Assembly (NCBI GenBank): GCA_023439045.1
Contig: JAEXOY010000030.1
Location: 1-64,000, forward strand
Length of the DNA: 64,000 bases
From: Bacillota bacterium
GTDB taxonomy: Bacteria > Bacillota > Clostridia > Acetivibrionales > DSM-1351
Direction of reading: 5' to 3'
Shown: piece by piece, positions 8,389 through 16,927 of the stretch
Layout: every line of letters starts with the position of its first letter
How positions within the stretch are numbered: the stretch's first letter is position 1
Notes under the pieces: model-generated
What the model saw: only the letters and a program-made list of their open reading frames with translations
The model's database searches: none
What the model was told of the DNA's origin: nothing
Position numbers and translations under genes: made by a program

Positions 8389-8413
8389 ATTTAGGTGAAT
8401 AGTTTGATATAAT
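8384..8413 (+). promoter_or_regulatory. Promoter of the transglycosylase-like gene
   Basis: TTTGCA (8384-8389), 18 bases, then TATAAT (8408-8413) preceded by TGA, giving an extended -10 element. It lies 44 bases before the ATG at 8457. The -35 overlaps the right arm of the preceding hairpin. Confidence 0.6.
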
Positions 8414-8456
8414 AGCAACAATATGCACATAAAACAGAATTTGAAAGAGGGGTAAG

Positions 8457-9278
8457 ATGAGTATTATTAAGAAGATAAGCATTCTACTGGCCTTGATCAT
8501 GGTGCTGAATAGCTTTCCACTATCATTATTCGGGACAGTTCAAGCTGCAGAGGATACAAAAACTAATGTACATACTCAAGAAAAAGACAACAATAGTAAT
8601 GCATTAACAAAAGTCAACACTACTGATGGTGCAATTGGATTAGATAATACTGACAAGCTAAGCACTTCGCAATCTTCAATAGCTATACCATCAAAGAATA
8701 CCACGACACCCGGAATAACAACATCATCAGCTATAACCTCCTCAGCGGAAATAACCTCCTCAGCGGCAATTACCTCCTCAGCGGCAATTACCTCGTCTGC
8801 AGCAATTACTAAAGTGACAGGAGATGATGAAAGCCTTTGGTATAGCAAGAAATTACCTTTCAAGAAGGAGTATCAAAAGGCACTTTGGGATTATTGTAAA
8901 CAAAAAGATCTTGATTATTATGATATGCTAGCACTTATTGCCCTAGAAAGTGGCTTCAATGAAAAATGTGTAACCAAAAATTATAGGGGACTTTTTCAAC
9001 TAAGTAAACAGAACTGTGATTACTTCTCAAAGCTTCTGAAAACAGCAAATAAGCCGTTGGATGGCAAAATTAATATGAATTGGGGAACAACGCTAATATC
9101 CAATATAATGAAGGATAAGCGAGTAACAAAGCACAAGGACAAAAAGATGCAACTTGATGTTGCACTCTCGATTTTTAATAGGGGTAGTGGGGGATATGAT
9201 AAAAAGGGCCTAAGTACTAATTTCTTAAAAGTATTTTATAAGAAAAAAGCCATGGTGTTAAATTACTTTAAGAACTAA
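8457..9278 (+). CDS. Secreted lytic-transglycosylase-like (SLT fold) protein
   Basis: A 273-residue exported protein. It has a signal peptide (1-31, ending near VQAAED), a low-complexity Ser/Thr/Ala linker (about 35-122) and a C-terminal goose-lysozyme/SLT-like domain (about 140-270). In that domain ALIALESGFN carries the expected catalytic glutamate and YRGLFQLSKQN corresponds to the conserved G-x-x-Q segment. The fold normally cleaves peptidoglycan glycan strands non-hydrolytically. The linker contains five near-identical ITSSAA units. GAGGGGTAAG precedes the ATG. A monocistronic unit facing the minus-strand AraC gene. Confidence 0.75.
   Translation: MSIIKKISILLALIMVLNSFPLSLFGTVQAAEDTKTNVHTQEKDNNSNALTKVNTTDGAIGLDNTDKLSTSQSSIAIPSKNTTTPGITTSSAITSSAEITSSAAITSSAAITSSAAITKVTGDDESLWYSKKLPFKKEYQKALWDYCKQKDLDYYDMLALIALESGFNEKCVTKNYRGLFQLSKQNCDYFSKLLKTANKPLDGKINMNWGTTLISNIMKDKRVTKHKDKKMQLDVALSIFNRGSGGYDKKGLSTNFLKVFYKKKAMVLNYFKN
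8714..8810 (+). repeat. In-frame 18-base tandem repeat (ITSSAA)n
   Basis: Five consecutive copies of an ATAACCTCCTCAGCGGCA-like unit encode ITSSAA in the linker of the SLT-like protein. The third base varies between copies, so the repeat is not brand new. Confidence 0.85.
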
Positions 9279-9340
9279 TTTTGTTGACTTTTAAGCATTA
9301 TTTCACTACATTTTTACAGCTAATAATTAGCATATTAGGA

Positions 9341-10237
9341 CTAATTTTCATCACTTGTATGAAGGGTATAATTTCCCTTGTTCTTTCTGTATTTACCAGG
9401 CGATATTTTCTCTTGCCTGGTAAATATATGAGAAAAATGCTGCCTATTATTAAAACCAACACCTATTGCAATATCTACGATTGGCAAATTACTTGTTTCT
9501 AATAATATCTTTGCTTTTTCAATTCTCTTTTTATTTGTATATTCAATTATTGACAAGCCCACATGCTCAGAAAATAACCTCTGGAGGTAGCCAGGGGACA
9601 TTTTTATATGCGATGAAATAGTGTCTATTGAAATATCTTTATCAAAATTCTGATCAATAAACTTTATCGTCTTCTTTACATGAATAATGCCTGGCAGCGT
9701 GATGGCATTGTTTGTTGACTGCTTAGACAATTCCAATAGAAATTGAGCTAATAGAAGATTAATCGATGTTACATTTTCGATACTATTATTGTTGCCTTCC
9801 AATCTTTTATGTATTAATCGTATAATGTCATACATTACACCAGAGTCATTGAGCTTTATAACACTTTGCTTCTGTTTTAAAAAATTTAGTAGGGATGAAG
9901 AGCATCCCATGAGACTTTGGATATTGAAATATGAATCATTAGTGTTTATTATACTAAATTCAATATTTAACATTCTGCAGGGGCAATTTTTTTCTACAAC
10001 TAGTCTATGTGGTATGTTCCTGTCAAAGAAGATATAATCTCTTTCTTTTAAAGCTACTAGCTGTTCAGTTCCCTCGAGTAAATAGTGAATGGTACACTTA
10101 CCAGTAACAACATACATTATTTCAGCCATGGGGTGGGAATGTAAGTCCATATCATAGTAGTTGTAGTTTTGTGCATAATAATAATCAATTTTTGGCCATA
10201 AACGTTTTTTTTCATCATTATAGATGCTATGTATCAT
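9341..10237 (-). CDS. AraC-family transcriptional regulator with N-terminal cupin
   Basis: A 298-residue regulator: an AraC-type cupin sensing domain (about 20-150; DMDLHSHPMAEIMYVVTGKC is typical) and a C-terminal double helix-turn-helix (about 190-290; ISIDTISSHIKMSPGYLQRLF and VDIAIGVGFNNRQHFSHIF). Such proteins usually activate divergent or downstream sugar-utilisation genes upon binding a sugar. The frame is open 20 codons upstream, but ATG at 10237 has AAGGAG eight bases before it and is preferred. It is divergent from the GH4 gene, so it is the likely local regulator of the carbohydrate cluster. Confidence 0.9.
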   Translation of the reverse strand: MIHSIYNDEKKRLWPKIDYYYAQNYNYYDMDLHSHPMAEIMYVVTGKCTIHYLLEGTEQLVALKERDYIFFDRNIPHRLVVEKNCPCRMLNIEFSIINTNDSYFNIQSLMGCSSSLLNFLKQKQSVIKLNDSGVMYDIIRLIHKRLEGNNNSIENVTSINLLLAQFLLELSKQSTNNAITLPGIIHVKKTIKFIDQNFDKDISIDTISSHIKMSPGYLQRLFSEHVGLSIIEYTNKKRIEKAKILLETSNLPIVDIAIGVGFNNRQHFSHIFTRQEKISPGKYRKNKGNYTLHTSDEN

Positions 10238-10309
10238 GATGTAACACTCCTTAAAATTTACTCCTAGGGTGTAAATAGTCCTGCATGTAATTTTCAAAAT
10301 ATCATAATA

Positions 10310-10346
10310 GTTTACATTTGTAAATATAAATGTATAAATGTTTACC
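10310..10346. promoter_or_regulatory. Candidate AraC-type operator between divergent genes
   Basis: The region between the AraC gene and the GH4 gene holds related half-sites GTTTACATTTGTAAA, AAATGTATAAATG and TGTTTACC, partly palindromic. This is where an AraC activator would bind. The assignment is from position and symmetry only. Confidence 0.4.
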
Positions 10347-10400
10347 TGCTTACTTTAGAATTAGTGTATATTAAAGGCAGAAAGTGAGGGGGATTAATTA

Positions 10401-11891
10401 ATGTCGTTTAAGGTTACTTTCATAGGGGCAGGAAGTATAGGCTTTACAAGGCAGCTATTTACTGATTTGATGTCAGTAAAGGAATTTCATAACATAGAGG
10501 TTTCATTTACAGATATAAATCAAGCAAATCTCGACATGGTTACACAGCTTTGTCAGAGAGATCTTGATGAAAACGGTATTGACATAAAAATACATGCTAC
10601 AACTGATCGAAGAGAGGCTTTCAAGGACGCAAAGTACATATTCAATTGTGTGAGAATCGGTGGACTTGAAGCATTTCAAACCGATATAGATATTCCTCTA
10701 AAATATGGAGTTGACCAATGTGTTGGTGATACCCTGTGTGCAGGAGGAATAATGTATGGTCAAAGAGTTATAGCAGCGATGCTAGACTTCTGTAAGGACA
10801 TTAGAGAGGTTTCTAGACCGGATGTACTACATCTTAATTATTCAAACCCAAATGCTATGGTAACGTGGGCATGTAATAAATTCGGAGGCATCAAAACAAT
10901 AGGCTTATGCCATGGAGTTATTCACGGACAAGAGCAGATTGCTGAAGTTCTTGGCCTCAAGTATGAGGACTTGGATGTGATTTGTGCAGGGATAAACCAT
11001 CAGACCTGGTATATTTCTGTGAAGCATAATGGAGTAGAACTTAAAGATAAGGTACTTGAAGGATTTTTGAAACATGAAAGGTTCTCAAAAGAAGAAAAGG
11101 TCAGAATTGACATGCTCGAACGTTTTGGATACTTTTCAACTGAATCAAATGGTCACCTTTCAGAGTACCTTGCATGGTATAGAAAGCGTCCTGAGGAGAT
11201 TAATAAGTGGATTGATTTAGGCTGTTGGGTAAATGGAGAAACAGGGGGATACTTGAGAATTTGTACCGAGAGTAGAAATTGGTTTGATACTGATTTTCCA
11301 AATTGGCTAAAGGAACCAGCAAAGAAATACGATGGTTCTGAGAGGGGCAAGGAGCATGGTTCGTATATTCTAGAGAGTTTAGAAACTGGGAGAGTTTACA
11401 GGGGTCACTTCAATGTTGTTAACAATGGATGCATAACTAACCTCGCGGAGGATGCGATTGTAGAAGTTCCTTGTTATGTAAATAGCAACGGAATTAATAT
11501 TCCCAAGGTAGGTGATTTACCACTTGGCTGTGCTGCTATTTGCTCTCAAAGCATATGGGTACAGCGATTAGCTGTAGAAGCAGCAGTTTCAGGGGATGAT
11601 TTATTTCTCAGACAGGCAATGCTAATGGACCCACTAACTGGTGCGGTGTGCAATACTGATGAAGTTTGGCAAATGGTAGATGAATTTCTCATAGCGCAGG
11701 AAAGGTGGCTACCTCAGTATTCTCAAGCAATAGAGAGAGCAAAAGCTCGCTGGGCAAAGGGCAATCTTATTCCTCATAAGGATTATAAAGGAGCTGCAAG
11801 ACTTCATACAAAGACTGTTGATGAAATGGCAATAGAGGCTGAAAAGTCAAGGCAGATAGCGGTTGCAGCTGCAAAAGAAAATGTTAAATAA
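10401..11891 (+). CDS. Glycoside hydrolase family 4 (alpha-galactosidase/uronidase type)
   Basis: A 496-residue NAD- and metal-dependent GH4 enzyme. The N-terminal Rossmann motif VTFIGAGSIGFTRQL, the NYSNPNAM segment and the CHGV motif (Cys at about 175) with the GINHQTW metal-binding segment are all present. GH4 enzymes cleave by a redox-elimination mechanism at the glycone. The residue after CH correlates with substrate: CHS for alpha-galactosidases, CHE for alpha-glucosidases and some galacturonidases, CHG for alpha-glucuronidases, CHN for phospho-glycosidases. CHGV here therefore argues against a plain MelA call. Cytoplasmic, first gene of the AraC-divergent cluster, and no transporter lies nearby. 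Start ATG after GTGAGGGGG. Confidence 0.85.
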   Translation: MSFKVTFIGAGSIGFTRQLFTDLMSVKEFHNIEVSFTDINQANLDMVTQLCQRDLDENGIDIKIHATTDRREAFKDAKYIFNCVRIGGLEAFQTDIDIPLKYGVDQCVGDTLCAGGIMYGQRVIAAMLDFCKDIREVSRPDVLHLNYSNPNAMVTWACNKFGGIKTIGLCHGVIHGQEQIAEVLGLKYEDLDVICAGINHQTWYISVKHNGVELKDKVLEGFLKHERFSKEEKVRIDMLERFGYFSTESNGHLSEYLAWYRKRPEEINKWIDLGCWVNGETGGYLRICTESRNWFDTDFPNWLKEPAKKYDGSERGKEHGSYILESLETGRVYRGHFNVVNNGCITNLAEDAIVEVPCYVNSNGINIPKVGDLPLGCAAICSQSIWVQRLAVEAAVSGDDLFLRQAMLMDPLTGAVCNTDEVWQMVDEFLIAQERWLPQYSQAIERAKARWAKGNLIPHKDYKGAARLHTKTVDEMAIEAEKSRQIAVAAAKENVK

Positions 11892-11913
11892 ATATTAAAT
11901 AGCTAATATAGAT

Positions 11914-11950
11914 AGAGCCTACCTGTTTTAACAAAATTGTAGGCTCATTT
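11914..11950 (+). terminator. Terminator after the GH4 gene
   Basis: GAGCCTAC and GTAGGCTC form a perfect 8-bp stem around a T-rich loop, followed by ATTTGCATTTG. It is 23 bases past the stop. Confidence 0.6.
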
Positions 11951-12045
11951 GCATTTGTAGGTTATATTATTAAATAAAAATTGTAGGCTCATTTACATTT
12001 GTAGGCTATATTAGATAAATCTTGTAGACTCATTTGTATTTCGAT
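11926..12045. repeat. Tandem repeat of the terminator's right arm
   Basis: Three degenerate copies of TTGTAGGCTCATTTGCATTT, about 45 bases apart, begin at about 11937, 11982 and 12018. The first copy is the right arm of the GH4 terminator. The rest of the gap up to 12281 shows no gene. Confidence 0.7.
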
Positions 12046-12281
12046 GGTTATGATAGAATATAACATTATAGGTTCTGCATATTTAGTGTGATAAAATTAT
12101 TTTGTAACGGAAAATATTTTTCTGTTAATTGCAGGTATGGTGTGGTTGTACCCCATATTTTGGGTATGCTAGTATTAGAATTTTATCAGAAATTATTTGT
12201 TATAAAAGTCGGGGTTAGTTAGTCAGTAATAGATCAATTAACTAATATTATCAATAACTATTATATAAAAGGGAGATTGCT

Positions 12282-14054
12282 ATGACAATTAAACATGCTT
12301 GGTGGAAAGAAGCCGTTGTATATCAAATATACCCTAGAAGCTTTTTTGATACAAACGGTGATGGAATTGGAGATATTCCGGGCATTATTGAAAAGCTCGA
12401 CTATCTCAAAAATCTGGGCATAGATGTAATATGGCTTTGTCCTGTATATAAATCCCCAAATGATGACAATGGATATGACATCTCAGATTATGAAGATATT
12501 ATGCCTGAGTTTGGAACAATGAACGATTGGGAGATGCTTTTGGAAGAAGTTCATAAAAGGGGAATGAAACTCATTATGGATTTAGTTGTAAATCACTCCT
12601 CAGATGAACATGCATGGTTTATTGAATCAAGCTCGTCTAGGGATAATTCCAAAAGAGATTATTATATTTGGCGTGATGGCAAAGATGGCGAAGATGGCGA
12701 AGAACCCAACAACTGGTCATCCTTTTTCACGCCTTCAGCTTGGAAGTACGATGATAAGACGGGCCAGTATTACTTGCACCTATTTTCAGAAAAGCAACCG
12801 GATTTGAACTGGGAAAACCCAGTCCTTCGCAGGGAAATATATCAAATGATGACAAGATGGTTGGACAAAGGAATTGATGGCTTTAGGATGGATGTTATAA
12901 ATTGCATTTCCAAAACAGAAGGCCTCCCCTCAGTGGAGGGAGAAGGGTATTGTTGGGGTGGTAGATATTTTATTAATGGCCCTAGAATGCATGAGTTCTT
13001 GCAGGAAATGAATAAAGAGGTACTGTCAAAATACGATATTATGACTGTAGGAGAAACTCCAGGCGTTACCCCAGAGCAAGCTAGGGAATACACAGGTGAA
13101 GATAGGCAGGAATTGAACATGCTATTTCAATTTGAACTCATGGATGTTGATGCTCAGCCATCGGGTAAGTGGGACGTTAAAGCTTGGTCATTGCACGATT
13201 TTAGAAACATTGTTGTAAAATGGCAGACTGAGCTAGAAAGTGAAGGGTGGAATAGTAACTACCTGAATAATCATGACCAACCAAGGGTGGTATCGCGATT
13301 TGGAGATGATGTCGGATACAGGTCAGAGTCTGCAAAAATGCTGGCTACAATGAATCTTACTCTAAAAGGTACTCCTTATATTTATCAGGGTGAAGAAATA
13401 GGAATGACCAATGTAAGGTTTAGCGATATTTCAGAATACCGAGATATTGAAACTCTTAATTTTTACAACGAAAGAATAAAGCAGGGATATGATAAAGACT
13501 CTATAATGGACTCTATCTACAAAAAAGGACGGGACAATGCCAGAACGCCAATGCAGTGGAACACTACCCCAAATGCGGGTTTTACAAGTGGAACGCCATG
13601 GATTGCTGTGAATCCTAACTACGTAGACATTAATGTGGAGCAATCACTAAGAGATGAAAAGTCCATATTCAACTACTACAAAGGTTTGATTAAGCTTAGG
13701 AATGAATATCCTTCACTTGTCTATGGCAGGTTTGTGCAAGCCGATAATAACCATGATAATGTGTTCTCATATACACGAGAGTATGAAGGGGAAAAACTAC
13801 TAGTTATTTTGAATTTTACCGGCAAATCTGTAGAGTTTGGCCTATCGAAGGAATATTTGAAGGGAAATGGACAGTTGCTGATAAGCAATTATGAGAAGGC
13901 TGATAAAAAAGTAGAGCAGAAAGTTCAGGAAGCCGAGCAGGAAGTAGAGCAGAAAGTTCAGGAAACCGAGCAAAAAGCTGAGCAGAAAGCCGAGCAGCTG
14001 CAACAAAAAATGGTGCTACAGCCTTTTGAAGCTTGTATCTATAGACTGATTTAA
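12282..14054 (+). CDS. Alpha-glucosidase, oligo-1,6-glucosidase type (GH13)
   Basis: A 590-residue cytoplasmic GH13 enzyme of the oligo-1,6-glucosidase/alpha-glucosidase group, which hydrolyses isomaltose- or maltose-type oligosaccharides. The (beta/alpha)8 barrel shows all conserved regions: DLVVNHSS (region I), GFRMDVIN (nucleophile Asp, about 200), TVGETPG (acid/base Glu, about 255) and LNNHDQPR (region IV). The C-terminal beta domain (about 500-590) is interrupted by a Glu/Gln/Lys-rich repeat. GGGAG precedes the ATG. It lies between GH4 and GH105 genes and may be co-regulated by the AraC protein, though a 390-base gap with a terminator separates it from GH4. Confidence 0.92.
   Translation: MTIKHAWWKEAVVYQIYPRSFFDTNGDGIGDIPGIIEKLDYLKNLGIDVIWLCPVYKSPNDDNGYDISDYEDIMPEFGTMNDWEMLLEEVHKRGMKLIMDLVVNHSSDEHAWFIESSSSRDNSKRDYYIWRDGKDGEDGEEPNNWSSFFTPSAWKYDDKTGQYYLHLFSEKQPDLNWENPVLRREIYQMMTRWLDKGIDGFRMDVINCISKTEGLPSVEGEGYCWGGRYFINGPRMHEFLQEMNKEVLSKYDIMTVGETPGVTPEQAREYTGEDRQELNMLFQFELMDVDAQPSGKWDVKAWSLHDFRNIVVKWQTELESEGWNSNYLNNHDQPRVVSRFGDDVGYRSESAKMLATMNLTLKGTPYIYQGEEIGMTNVRFSDISEYRDIETLNFYNERIKQGYDKDSIMDSIYKKGRDNARTPMQWNTTPNAGFTSGTPWIAVNPNYVDINVEQSLRDEKSIFNYYKGLIKLRNEYPSLVYGRFVQADNNHDNVFSYTREYEGEKLLVILNFTGKSVEFGLSKEYLKGNGQLLISNYEKADKKVEQKVQEAEQEVEQKVQETEQKAEQKAEQLQQKMVLQPFEACIYRLI
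13909..14003 (+). repeat. In-frame VEQKVQEAEQ repeat inside the GH13 C-terminal domain
   Basis: Imperfect copies of units encoding VEQKVQEAEQE, then QKAEQKAEQ, are inserted just before the last beta strands (VLQPFEACIYRLI) of the GH13 C-domain. Typical family members have a short turn here. Confidence 0.85.
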
Positions 14055-14123
14055 GTATAGTTATTCAGTATTGGGCTGCGTTTATCAGGCAGCCACTACA
14101 TAAATATGGGGGGAGGAAGCTGT

Positions 14124-15092
14124 ATGAAAAGACAGGAGCGACTCAAAAAAGTTATTATTGCAGCCCTGACAATGCAGCGTTGGCCATGGGAACAGGGAAC
14201 ATTGGGGACAGCCTTGCAAGAAGCAGGAGAGCATCAACTTGTGATTCTGTTTGCAAAGGAAGCAATAATAAACCAATGCAAAGATGGAAGGCTTGCTATG
14301 AAAACCGATAGGTATGCTGCAACAGATCCAGCCTCAAATGGCGTACCAGTATTATATGCGTACAAAGCTACGGGAGATATAGTTTTTAAGAATGCTGCCG
14401 ACAGGATGTTGGACTACTTGATATATAGGGCGCCAAAAACTAGAGAGGGTATCCTGTATCATAATGAAAATGAGGGTATGGTATGGGTGGATTCATATTT
14501 TATGGCACCGCCATTTCTTGCTTATGCAGAGCAGTATGATGAGGCATTAAAACAGATATGGGGTATGAAGAAAATATTATGGAACGAAGAACATCAGCTT
14601 TTTAGCCATATGTGGGATGATGACCTGAAGAGGTTTGAGCGCAAGGCTTTCTGGGGAGTAGGTAATGGTTGGGCGGCATCTGGAATTGCAAGGGTTATCA
14701 GAATGCTTCCAGACAACAGAAAAAGGGATAAATTGGAACTCGCTGCATTTGTTAAGAGCATATTGGACGGATGCATAAGATACCAAAGGGAGGACTTCCT
14801 TTTTTATGATGTCATAGATGATAGCACTACATTTGTTGAAACCAATTTACCTCAGATGTTAGCCTACACTATTTATAGCGGTGTCACTGAAAAATGGCTG
14901 GATTCAAGCTACATAGAGTATGCTGATAAGTACCGGGAAGCAGTATACCAAAAGGTTGATGAATATGGACTGGTACAAGGTGTATGTAGTACTCCTAAAT
15001 TTGACAGGCCAGGCACTGCAACAGAGGGACAGGCTTTTTTCATTTTGATGGAAGCTGCATATGATAAGTATTTAAAGGCTCAGGCTGATTAA
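14124..15092 (+). CDS. Unsaturated glucuronyl/rhamnogalacturonyl hydrolase (GH105/GH88-like)
   Basis: A 322-residue (alpha/alpha)6-barrel enzyme similar to YteR/YesR, which removes the unsaturated uronic acid from lyase-generated pectin fragments such as rhamnogalacturonan disaccharides. Diagnostic segments are MQRWPWEQG, WVDSYFMAPPFL (with the catalytic Asp), WGVGNGWAASG and the C-terminal GTATEGQAFFILMEAA. No signal peptide is seen, so it acts in the cytoplasm on imported oligosaccharides. ATG 14124 is preferred over 14106 because GGGGGGAGGAAGC lies just upstream. Its presence supports a pectin-related role for the cluster. Confidence 0.88.
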   Translation: MKRQERLKKVIIAALTMQRWPWEQGTLGTALQEAGEHQLVILFAKEAIINQCKDGRLAMKTDRYAATDPASNGVPVLYAYKATGDIVFKNAADRMLDYLIYRAPKTREGILYHNENEGMVWVDSYFMAPPFLAYAEQYDEALKQIWGMKKILWNEEHQLFSHMWDDDLKRFERKAFWGVGNGWAASGIARVIRMLPDNRKRDKLELAAFVKSILDGCIRYQREDFLFYDVIDDSTTFVETNLPQMLAYTIYSGVTEKWLDSSYIEYADKYREAVYQKVDEYGLVQGVCSTPKFDRPGTATEGQAFFILMEAAYDKYLKAQAD

Positions 15093-15114
15093 AAATGTTA
15101 TTTTCATATAGGCA

Positions 15115-15152
15115 AAGAAGGCTTAGTCCAAGCATCTAAGCCTTCTTTTTTT
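15115..15152 (+). terminator. Terminator after the GH105 gene
   Basis: AAGAAGGCTTAG and CTAAGCCTTCTT form a perfect 12-bp stem with a 9-base loop and a T-run. It probably serves the plus-strand carbohydrate genes. Confidence 0.92.
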
Positions 15153-15198
15153 AAACTACATTTTACTGCTGTCCAAACCAGATAGTGGTTTTTTATCT

Positions 15199-16176
15199 TT
15201 ATACTTCTTTTGCGTAGTCCTTGTCGTAAGACTCCTTTTCCCAAGAAATAATGATTTCTAGTTCCCAGTGGTACATCGGTATAATGGCCTTATTTTCATA
15301 TCCGATTTTTGGATAAAAGGTCTGATCCCCGCCTAACATTCCGGTACATTCTGGGAACATTTCCATAACACGGTTGGAAGCCTCATGTAGAATGGCGGTA
15401 GCAATTCCCTTTCTTCTTTCCCACCATACCACAGCTAGCGGTTCCAATTCACAGTAAGGCATCTTTTCGTCATACCATATAATTGCAATGGCAACAGGTC
15501 GGTTCTGCTCATCAAGGACGCATAAATCTAGATTTTTTCTATAATGCTTCATTTTTCTTAAGTCATGGAAAGCCTGTTCTCCGTGTTCGCATGCGTGAGA
15601 CTCTGTACCATAATTAAAAGATAATCTATGTACATTAGTAAGATAGAAGTCAGGCACTGTATTACCATCAACAAGGGTATAACCAGCAGGTAGCTTTACG
15701 TCGAAGCGTTGATTATTAAAGGGGAGTACATATATTTCATGGCCCAATTCTTCTTTGCAAAAGCCACTTTTGATAGCCATTTCCTTAAGTGTTGTATTCC
15801 AAGTAGGTACATATATATTTACATATCTTGTCCTTCTGTCATCTTTTACAGCTGCAACGTATGTTTTGGAAAATTTTATCATATCCTTGAGGAGCTCTAC
15901 TTCTTGTCCACGTTCTTTTGAATCAAATAAGAAAAATGCTGAACCATCGTAGTTTCCTTCATTGATAACACAAGCTACAATTTTACCACTTTCTTTGTAC
16001 ACGCCCACTGTACGATACCATGCACCATAATGTCCTGTGTGAGCGGGGTGAAGTCCCCTTATAAACTCATTCCTGCTCAGTCCCCAAACTGGATATTCCC
16101 ATTGGTAAGACGCTAATATAAGAGCTTCAATTCCATCAAAGTCTTCATCTTTGTAAAAGCTAAATTCATAACGCAT
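15199..16176 (-). CDS. Double-GNAT-domain acetyltransferase
   Basis: A 325-residue protein with two GCN5-related N-acetyltransferase folds (about 1-150 and 165-310). The second keeps the acetyl-CoA binding pattern in WWERRKGIATAILHEA; the first is degenerate. Substrate is unknown. ATG at 16176 is preferred over 16203 because GGGAGGAAATT precedes it. It is monocistronic and convergent with the GH105 gene. Confidence 0.8.
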   Translation of the reverse strand: MRYEFSFYKDEDFDGIEALILASYQWEYPVWGLSRNEFIRGLHPAHTGHYGAWYRTVGVYKESGKIVACVINEGNYDGSAFFLFDSKERGQEVELLKDMIKFSKTYVAAVKDDRRTRYVNIYVPTWNTTLKEMAIKSGFCKEELGHEIYVLPFNNQRFDVKLPAGYTLVDGNTVPDFYLTNVHRLSFNYGTESHACEHGEQAFHDLRKMKHYRKNLDLCVLDEQNRPVAIAIIWYDEKMPYCELEPLAVVWWERRKGIATAILHEASNRVMEMFPECTGMLGGDQTFYPKIGYENKAIIPMYHWELEIIISWEKESYDKDYAKEV

Positions 16177-16195
16177 ATAATTTCCTCCCATATAA

Positions 16196-16330
16196 TTAGT
16201 CATTAGTTATTAGTCTAGCACCACATATCACTGGTTATTGAGCAAGTTTATCATCATTATTAGTAGTTAAGTTTATATAACCCTTATTAAATTAAATAAC
16301 CAAGTTAATGACTAAGTTAATAACCCTGCC
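16196..16330. repeat. AT-rich region with TTAGT/AAGTTAATAA-type short repeats
   Basis: Several short direct repeats (ATTAGTCATTAGTTATTAGT; TTAAGTTTATATAACCC; AAGTTAATGACTAAGTTAATAACCC) lie upstream of the GNAT gene. No gene or clear promoter is evident in this gap up to 16440. Confidence 0.5.
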
Positions 16331-16447
16331 AGAGTTTATAGCCTTGCTTTGATTCATTAGTGGTAAATAACACTACATTTATAACCTGATTTTAACATTT
16401 ATAGTAATGGGGATAAATGCAACAAATAGTTATACTTATTTATGACA

Positions 16448-16503
16448 TAAAAAGGGACTGTTGCACAATGAATAAATCTTAATCACTGTGTTGCAGTCCC
16501 CTT
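16448..16503 (-). terminator. Terminator of the small HTH gene
   Basis: AAGGGACTGTTGCACA and TGTGTTGCAGTCCCCTT pair over about 17 bp. On the minus strand the hairpin is followed by TTTTTATG and sits right after the stop at 16509. Confidence 0.85.
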
Positions 16504-16508
16504 CAAAT

Positions 16509-16766
16509 TTAAGTGTATATAATTCTCCTGACCGTATCAAATGCTAATCCATACAGATCAGATATCTCAGATATGGATTTCCCATCTTTGTAATAACTTT
16601 TTATTTCGTTGTTTCTTAACGAGTAGTATGCACGGGAGCCGCTTTTTTCTCCCCATCCTCTTTTTGCATTGTTATTGGGGATATATAGCAAATCGCCCTT
16701 TATGTATCTTTGAATCTCGTTTAAAAGTCTTTCTGGTAATACATCTGCTGCATTTTTATATTTCAT
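16509..16766 (-). CDS. Small helix-turn-helix protein, CD3324 family
   Basis: An 85-residue protein resembling the clostridial CD3324 family. It has an N-terminal KYKNAADVLPERLLNEIQRYIKGDLLYIP segment, a basic GWGEKSGSRAYYSLRNNEI stretch and a C-terminal helix-turn-helix (SISEISDLYGLAFDTVRRIIY). Function in the family is not established; DNA binding is inferred from the C-terminus. An AAGGAGCGGATTTT-like site precedes the ATG. It has its own strong terminator. Confidence 0.75.
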   Translation of the reverse strand: MKYKNAADVLPERLLNEIQRYIKGDLLYIPNNNAKRGWGEKSGSRAYYSLRNNEIKSYYKDGKSISEISDLYGLAFDTVRRIIYT

Positions 16767-16830
16767 AAAATCCGCTCCTTATTTATATTTAGATAAATAA
16801 AGGCAGAATAAGCAGATAATGTATACCTAT

Positions 16831-16879
16831 TTATCCCATACAGAAATAGATAACATTATCGTTATTCTGCATGGGATAA
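16831..16879. repeat. Long imperfect inverted repeat upstream of the HTH gene
   Basis: TTATCCCATACAGAAATAGATAAC pairs with GTTATTCTGCATGGGATAA around ATTATC. No T-run follows on either strand, so it is not an ordinary terminator. It lies 65 bases before the HTH gene start and overlaps the end of a possible leader peptide. Confidence 0.6.
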
Positions 16880-16927
16880 AGCTTTTAATTCTAGTTTTCT
16901 TAAAATTGAATTTTTAATAATTCTCAC
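16862..16927 (-). CDS. Possible 21-residue leader peptide (very tentative)
   Basis: On the minus strand GGAGGTGAGAATT is a near-perfect ribosome binding site. The only open frame behind it reads from a GTG overlapping that site (or from an ATT 5-8 bases after it) for 21 codons, ending in KALSHAE and a stop inside the inverted repeat. No ATG or TTG is available. It could be a leader peptide for the HTH gene or chance. Confidence 0.25.
   Translation of the reverse strand: MRIIKNSILRKLELKALSHAE

Noticed and set aside
9281..9502. Plus-strand open frame directly after the SLT-like gene
   Set aside because: It mostly overlaps the 3' end of the AraC gene on the other strand and has no ribosome binding site.
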